Below are positions 58,600 to 64,000 of a DNA stretch of 64,000 bases, piece after piece; position 1 is the stretch's first letter, and every line of letters begins with the position of its first letter. A program made the position numbers and the translations under genes. Source of the DNA: Callorhinus ursinus (taxonomy: Eukaryota > Chordata > Mammalia > Carnivora > Otariidae); the NCBI RefSeq assembly GCF_003265705.1, contig NW_020312935.1, positions 9,311,743 through 9,375,742 on the forward strand, given 5' to 3'. The notes under the pieces are model-generated. The model was given only the letters and a program-made list of their open reading frames with translations, was not told the origin of the DNA and made no database searches.

Positions 58600-58763
58600 G
58601 TGTCTTGGTACTTGCTACCCCTTCTGTCTGGATAAAATATTATGCTTTCTCTTTCTCCCACCTCGGGTCTTCCACAGGATAACTTCTATTCATCACAGTC
58701 TTCAACTCAAGAGTTATTCCTCAAAGAAATTTTTCCTTGATCCTAAAGTCTGCATTATGTGCA
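58600..58763 (+). repeat. L2 LINE, upstream piece
   Basis: 'gtacttgctaccccttctgt', 'ctggataaaatattatgctt', 'aagagttattcctcaaagaa' and 'tttttccttgatcct' match L2. Interrupted by the following LTR. Confidence 0.8.
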
Positions 58764-59246
58764 TGTATTAATTTCTACTGCTACTGTAACAAATTACCAC
58801 AACCTTAGTGGCTTAAAACTACAAATTTATTAGAGTATTTTAGGTCAGAAGTCTGACACAGGTCTCATTTGGTTAAAGTCAGACGTCTGTAGGACTGTTT
58901 CTTTTCTGTTGGTTCTAGGGGAAGATCTGTTCTCTTGCCTTTTTCAGCTTTAAGAGGCCATCCACATTACTTAACTCATGGTCCCTTACTTCTACCTTGA
59001 AAGCCAGAAATGCTTTTCATTTTGCATCTCTTTGACTCCCTCTTCTCCCTCTTCTACTTTTAAGGGCTCATGCAATTAGAATGGGTCCACCTGGATAACC
59101 CAGAATACTCTCATTTTAAGATCAGCTCCTTAGCAAAAGTAATTGCATGTGCAACCTTAATTCCCTTTTGACATGTAGTATAACATATTCACAGGAGCTG
59201 AGAGTAGGATATGGACAATAGTGGGAAGCCTTTATTCTACCTATCA
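58764..59246 (-). mobile_element. MLT1-family MaLR LTR
   Basis: 'ctactgtaacaaattaccac', 'ttagtggcttaaaactacaa', 'cttttcatt' region, 'gggtccacctggataaccca', 'caaccttaattcccttttga', 'taacatattcacaggagctg' match the reverse complement of MLT1. The 5-bp flanks 'gtgca' (58759-58763) and 'ctgca' (59247-59251) fit the target duplication. Non-coding. Confidence 0.85.
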
Positions 59247-59251
59247 CTGCA

Positions 59252-59492
59252 CTATCCCCAGAATGATATCCCATTCCAATCCATATGTAATACTATGATG
59301 ACACCTATTTTTAAATGGCTGTTTTCTTATCTATATTCCACACTCATATACTCAATCACCACCCAGTCTAGACTGTAAGCTTTTAATAGAGTCAATATTA
59401 GGCCTTCTGTTTTCTCCAAAGAATAACACAATCCCAGGGAAAAACATAGTCCTGGAATGTAATAGACTTTTAATAAATATTGGTTGCACTTG
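59252..59492 (+). repeat. L2 LINE, 3' end piece
   Basis: 'gtctagactgtaagctttta' and terminal 'gacttttaataaatattggt' complete the L2 begun at 58600. Confidence 0.75.
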
Positions 59493-59604
59493 GACAAATG
59501 TGTGTGCATGCGCATGCATGCATGTGCTCATCTGTATTTGAGTCCATCCTGACTGTAATTATTTTCTGGGTAACTGGAAATCACCAAATATACTACTACT
59601 GGTT

Positions 59605-59784
59605 TTTTTTAATTAATTTATTTATTTGAGAAAGAGAGTAGGAGTGGTGGGGAGGAACAGAGGGAGAGAGAGATGCAGGCTCCTCACTGAGCAGCGAGCC
59701 TGATGTGGGGCTCAATCCCAGGACCCTGGGATCATGACCTGAGCTGAAGACAGACGCTTCACCAACTGAGCCACCTAGGTGCCC
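59605..59784 (-). mobile_element. Can-SINE
   Basis: 'aattaatttatttatttgag', 'gcaggctcctcactgagcag', 'caggaccctgggatcatgac', 'actgagccacctaggtgcc'. Flanking 'ctactactggt' and 'cactactagtg' suggest a decayed duplication. Confidence 0.94.
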
Positions 59785-60182
59785 ACTACTAGTGTTTTTA
59801 TAGGAGATGACAGTGGCTTCCAAATATATATCTTCTCTGAATTACTGATCGTACATCTAAATTCTTTTTATGTCCATTTGGATCTCAAAATTAGCATGCT
59901 AGTAAAAGAACCACCAGTTTCCTTACTCCATAATGTGTTCTTCCATCTGTTTCTGAATCAAGTGATAGCACTACCATGTATTTATAGATCTATTATTGTC
60001 ATTCCTCTTCCCCTTAACACTATACTTGATTCATTGGAGGTAAAAAAACAAAAAACAACAACAACAACCACCAAACCTCTCCCTTTAAAATTGATCTTAA
60101 ATCTGTCTACTTCTCTACATTTCTATTTTAATCAACATAATTCAACTACCTCATCACTTAACCAGGGTAACTGCATAATCTT
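59785..60182. other. Unique DNA with an A/C-rich tract
   Basis: A-rich 'aaaaaacaacaacaacaacc' at about 60045-60070. The 144-codon plus-strand open frame at 59779-60213 begins in the SINE flank and has no recognisable domain. Confidence 0.5.
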
Positions 60183-60567
60183 TGTACTATTTATTTTGCT
60201 TAGGTTGTCATAATAGAATACTACAGACTTGGTGACTTAAAAAAACAGAAATGAATTTTCTCACAATTCTGGAACAGTGAAGTCCAAGATCATGGTTCCT
60301 ACAGGTTTGGTTTCTGATGAGGCCTCTCTTCCTGGCTTGCAGATTGCTGCCTTCTCACTGTGTCCTCTCATGGCCTTTGTGTATACATGCTCCTCATTCC
60401 CCTTCTTCATCTACTATGGACACCAGTCCTATTGGAATAGAGCCTCACCTTTTTTACCTTACTTAAACTTAATTGCCTCTTTACAAATCCTATCTCCAGA
60501 TGAGTCCCATTGGAGGTTTAAGGTTTCAACATATGAGTTTGGGAGGATATAATTCAGTCCATAACAA
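60183..60567 (-). mobile_element. MLT1-family MaLR LTR
   Basis: 'gttgtcataatagaatacta', 'ttttctcacaattctggaac', 'gatgaggcctctcttcctgg', 'cacagtgtcc'-type middle, 'aaacttaattgcctctttac', 'tttcaacatatgagtttggg', 'aattcagtccataaca' match reversed MLT1. Non-coding. Confidence 0.88.
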
Positions 60568-60639
60568 CCTCATAAAAATATGGTTCCCTACCTCTATTCT
60601 TACCCAATTACAACCCATTTACCTCTTAGCAGATAGGTT

Positions 60640-60970
60640 ATTTTCTTAAGACTTTATTTGCATGATAGCATTCCTCAGATTTAACCCTCTGTGCTTTCAA
60701 TAACTCTTAGACTAAATTTCTAATATTTTGGCATGATCTGAAAAGCCCCTGTCATCTGACTCATGCCAAACTTTCTGGACTACCTTGTAGTACTTTCTCC
60801 TTTATTTGTATCTGTAGCTCATTCTGGACTTGATGCTTTCTTTGCATCTGCTCTTCCCGGGTCTCAGAAAGTTCTTTACCCAGATCTTTTGAGTTTCAAG
60901 TCTCAGCTCAAATATGACTGCTATGGTTTTTTCACCACTTTGTATAAAGTAGATATCCTCCAACTAAATG
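60640..60970 (+). repeat. L2 LINE 3' region
   Basis: 'gcatgatctgaaaagcccct', 'tttgcatctgctcttcccgg', 'gtttcaagtctcagctcaaa' follow L2 in order. Confidence 0.8.
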
Positions 60971-61470
60971 AAAGCCATTGAAACTTTGTTTCAGGTGATG
61001 TGTGATTAAATTTCTCTACAAGCCAAAGACTGGATAATATGACCCAGATAAGCACTTTCCAACTTTAGAATCAAATGTTTTCATATTACTACCAAGAAAA
61101 CAACTATTTATGAATAGATGTTTCTATTCTGCTGAAATACATCCAATCTAAGTAACAGAAGGTAATTAGCAAAGAATCTAATCAGCAGCATTTTCTTTAG
61201 TGCCCATCATGAAAAAGCTTAACTGTTGTACCGTTTTTCTTTTCTTCTTTATGAAGAACTCATTTATGTACCATTTCAATGCTATTGTAATTGTGAGTAA
61301 TTTTTATGGGGGGATTAAATTACTGGCCTCAATTTTACAACACAAACATTACCTGCAGCCTTCTATAACCAAGCCAAAGGAAAAAATAGAAAAAAAAAAG
61401 AAAATGTATCATAAAAACACTGATACTGAAACTGAACTTTGATGCTCATTGGTTTAATTGATCTGAGGCA
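60971..61470. other. Unique sequence, nothing recognised
   Basis: No gene or confident repeat. Confidence 0.5.
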
Positions 61471-61486
61471 CTATATTAAGTTTTTT

Positions 61487-62830
61487 TTCCCTTTTTGAGA
61501 ATTTTTTTAAATTTTTTATTGTTAATCACCATATATTATATCATTTGTTTTGGTGTAGTGTTCCATGATTCATTGTTTGTTCATAACACCCAGTACTCCA
61601 TGCAGAATGTGCCCTCTTTAATACCCATCACCAGGCCAACCCATCCCCCTACCCTCCTCCCCTCTAGAACCCTCAGTTTGTTTTTCAGAGTCCATCATCT
61701 CTCCTGGTTCATCTCCCCCTCTGACTTACTCCCCTTCATTCTTTCTCTCCTGCTATCTTCCTCTTTTTCTTTTTTCTTAAAATATGTTGCGTTATTTGTT
61801 TCAGAAGTACAGATCTGTGATTCAACAGTCTTGCACAATTCACAGCACTCACCATAGCACATACCCTCCCCAATGTCTATCACCCAGCCACCCCATCCCT
61901 CCCACCCCCAACCACTCCAGTAACACTCAGTTTGTTCCTGAGATTAAGAATTCCTCATATCAGTGAGGTCATATGATACATGTCTTTCTCTGATTGACTT
62001 ATTTCACTAAGCATAACACCCTCCAGTTCCATCCACGTCATTGCAAATGGCAAGATCTCATTCCTTTTGATGGCTGCATAATATTCCATTGTGTATATAT
62101 ACCACTTATTCTTTATCCATTCATCTGTCGATGGACATCTTGGCTCTTTCCACAGTTTGGCTATTGTGGACATTGCTGCTATAAACATTGGGGTACACGT
62201 ACCCCTTCGGGTCCCTACATTTGTATCTTTGTGGTAAATACCCAGTAGTGCAATTGCTGGATCGTATGGTAGCTCTAATTTCAACTGTTTGAGGAACCTC
62301 CATACTGTTTTCCAGAGTAGTTGCACCAGCTTGCATTCCCACCAACAGTGTAGGAGGGTTCCCCTTTCTCCACATCCCCGCCAACATCTGTCATTCCCTG
62401 ACTTGTTAATTTTAGCCATTCTGACGGGTGTGAGGTGGTATCTCATGGAGGTTTTGATTTGGATTTCCCTGATGCCGAGTGATGTTGAGCACTTTTTCAT
62501 GTGACTGTTGGCCATTTGGATGTCTTCTTTGGAAAAATGTCTGTTCATGTTTTCTGCCCATTTCTTGATTGGATTATTTGTTCTTTGGGTGTTGAGTTTG
62601 ATAAGTTCTTTATAGATTTTGGATACTAGCCCTTTATCTGATATGTCATTTGCAAATATTTTCTCCCATTCTGTCGGTTGTCTTTTGGCTTTGTGGACTG
62701 TTTCTTTTGCTGTGTAAAAGCTTTTTATCTTGATGAAATCCCAATAGTTCATTTTTGCCCTGGCTTCCCGTGCCTTTGGTGATGTTTCTAGGAAGAACTT
62801 GCTGCGGCTGAGGTTGAAGAGGTTGCTACC
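61487..62830 (-). mobile_element. 5'-truncated younger L1
   Basis: About 1.34 kb: L1 tail and 3' UTR on the left, ORF2 C-terminal coding sequence on the right, truncated near 62826. Decayed duplications 'ctatattaagtttt' (61471-61484) and 'ccatattaagattt' (62832-62845). It is less mutated than the full-length copy at 39-46 kb, so probably younger. Confidence 0.94.
61955..62826 (-). pseudogene. L1 ORF2 C-terminal fragment, frame open
   Basis: A single uninterrupted frame covers the last ~290 codons of ORF2 and ends at a stop at 61955-61957. It contains '[20 protein letters not shown]', the zinc-knuckle-like '[18 protein letters not shown]' (CX3CX7HX4C), and '[16 protein letters not shown]'. 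The first in-frame ATG is at 62752, but coding similarity runs upstream to the truncation point, so this is a fragment of a longer protein and not a gene. Endonuclease and RT are absent. Close match to 44570-45600 of the full-length L1, without that copy's frameshift near 45375. Confidence 0.93.
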
Positions 62831-62846
62831 TCCATATTAAGATTTC

Positions 62847-63544
62847 AAACCATGTATTGTAAAATCTTTTTATTTCATGACTTTTTTCTTGCAACTGATT
62901 CTCTAATAGCTGTACACTGGGGAGGACTCATGCACCTAGAAGACTGAATATTTAAAAGACACAAAATGTCAATTCGTAAATATTTGAGCATTTGGTTGAC
63001 ATCTCATTTCAAGAAGAGAGTTGCCAAAATTGCTCTCACTAATGAAAAACAAAAAAGCAAAAAAACTCAACTGATTCACATACCTGGAGGCAATTGCGGT
63101 TATCTTTGTAGAAAAAGGTCAGTGTCTTAAGATGAATAAAATTCACTCAATAAATTATTTATTGGTCATTTTTTTTGGTAACTATATTAAATACATATGC
63201 AAATCATGTATTTCAGGAGTTTCTTCAGAAGGAGAAGATAAGCTTTTCTTTTAAGAACTGCTGATTTCAATCTACCACAAAAAAAGGAAGACAAATCTTG
63301 TCCTTTTATCCATCAAGTAACATTTTATTTACAAGTTTAACTATTGTGTGCTGTTCCTTGCTCTGTATACACATAGAATATTTTTTAAATTTTCTTTTCC
63401 TTCTTTCCTTTTTCTTCTCTCTTGTTCTCTCTCTCCCTCTCTTTCTCTCCCTCATATTAGATTTAAAAAAATATATGTTGAGGGTAAGATACTTTATCAA
63501 ATATAGTATATGATTATTCACTTATGATTCACATTTTATTTTAG
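62847..63544. other. Unique DNA with polypyrimidine tract
   Basis: T/C-rich 63388-63453 ('ttctctctctccctctcttt'). Nothing gene-like. Confidence 0.55.
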
Positions 63545-63708
63545 ATTTCATTTTCAATGCATTCCTCATAATAACCCCTCCAGTTAGGGATCACTATTTT
63601 TATCTACTCTCCCTATCTCTCAGTTTAAGAAATCAAGGCTTAAGAGGTTAAGTGGCTCATGTAAGTCACACAAATACCAAGTTGTGAAACCAGTATAGGA
63701 AATTCTGC
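63545..63708 (-). repeat. MIR SINE fragment
   Basis: 'attcctcataataacccctc', 'aggcttaagaggttaagtgg', 'gtaagtcacacaaataccaa' follow the reversed MIR. Confidence 0.85.
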
Positions 63709-64000
63709 CATGAGAACAGCTCACAACAACTTGGGATGAACATAAAATTCTCAGGTGAGATACAGAGCTATGAAAAATAAAAGTTCTGCCAATGATTACA
63801 GCCAACATAGAATGTAATAGCTGCACAGATGGAAAGAGCATCGGGACAAAGGACAGCTGAGCCAAAGAGATAGTCTTGGAAGGTGAGAAAAGGCAAGATT
63901 GTGGGTGGCAGGAAAAGCAGCTCCTGAGAGTCAGTAGATATAGTTAGATGAACCAGTGTATTCATTCATTGCTCTGTATAAACTTGACTTCTATAGCCTC
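63709..64000. other. Unique sequence to window end
   Basis: Nothing recognised. Confidence 0.5.

Noticed and set aside
59779..60213. 144-codon plus-strand open frame
   Set aside because: Starts at a SINE boundary, passes an A/C-rich tract and ends at the edge of an MLT1 LTR; no domain or coding-like composition.
61495..62504. Plus-strand open frames of 60-120 codons
   Set aside because: Antisense translations of the L1 3' UTR and ORF2; the same peptides recur wherever this L1 end occurs (12.6 and 45.7 kb).
1..64000. CRISPR arrays, operons, phage or plasmid features
   Set aside because: None present; repeats are dispersed eukaryotic retroelements, and the tandem units seen have no spacer organisation.

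Overview
This is a gene-free stretch of a mammalian nuclear genome, and the repeats point to a carnivore. Seventeen tRNA-Lys-derived Can-SINEs, with heads of the GGGGCGCCTGGGTGGCTCAG type and CT-rich tails, are scattered through 64 kb. The better preserved copies carry the 'GGGCTCCCTGCTC(A/C)GCGG' middle section that I associate with arctoid caniforms (bears, pinnipeds, musteloids) rather than with dogs or cats; that narrower placement is inference. I see no exon of a cellular protein gene, no CpG-island promoter and no intact RNA gene. Nearly all longer open frames are shadows of repeats; the only real coding relics belong to LINE-1 (L1).

Layout. 0-4.3 kb: unique AT-rich DNA with MIR and L2 fragments and an old L1 3' end. 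4.3-10.3 kb: one ancient L1M remnant lacking the endonuclease and most of the reverse transcriptase region, with three Can-SINEs inside it and a CA microsatellite. 10.3-39 kb: mostly unique AT-rich sequence with MIR/L2 relics, Can-SINEs, four truncated young L1 3' ends (12.6, 25.7, 27.1-27.7 and 28.3 kb) and, at 28.1 kb, a 35-bp piece of a tRNA-Gly(UCC) 5' half flanked by a perfect 15-bp duplication. 39.0-46.15 kb: a full-length, plus-strand, carnivore-type L1 with a 5' UTR containing a YY1-like start site and two ~272-275 bp tandem units, a broken ORF1, a broken ORF2 and a 3' UTR with a G-quadruplex motif. Past its first A-tail lie ~80 bp of non-L1 DNA with AATAAA and a second A-tail before the matching target-site duplication, which is the structure of a 3' transduction. 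46-64 kb: older repeats with nested insertions (L2 split by MLT1-like LTRs, one LTR itself split by a Can-SINE), a MER20-like hAT element, a pogo/Tigger-like element, and a younger 5'-truncated L1 on the minus strand whose ORF2 C-terminal frame is still open.

There are no genes acting together here; the content is a record of retrotransposition. Active L1 machinery explains the L1 copies, the Can-SINEs (mobilised in trans) and probably the tRNA-half insertion. I found no CRISPR, operon, plasmid or prokaryote-type defence feature, and no new protein system. The most unusual items are the tRNA-half insertion, the L1 3' transduction, and several ultra-short or doubled L1 events. Repeat family names rest on my memory of consensus sequences and were not checked by a search.
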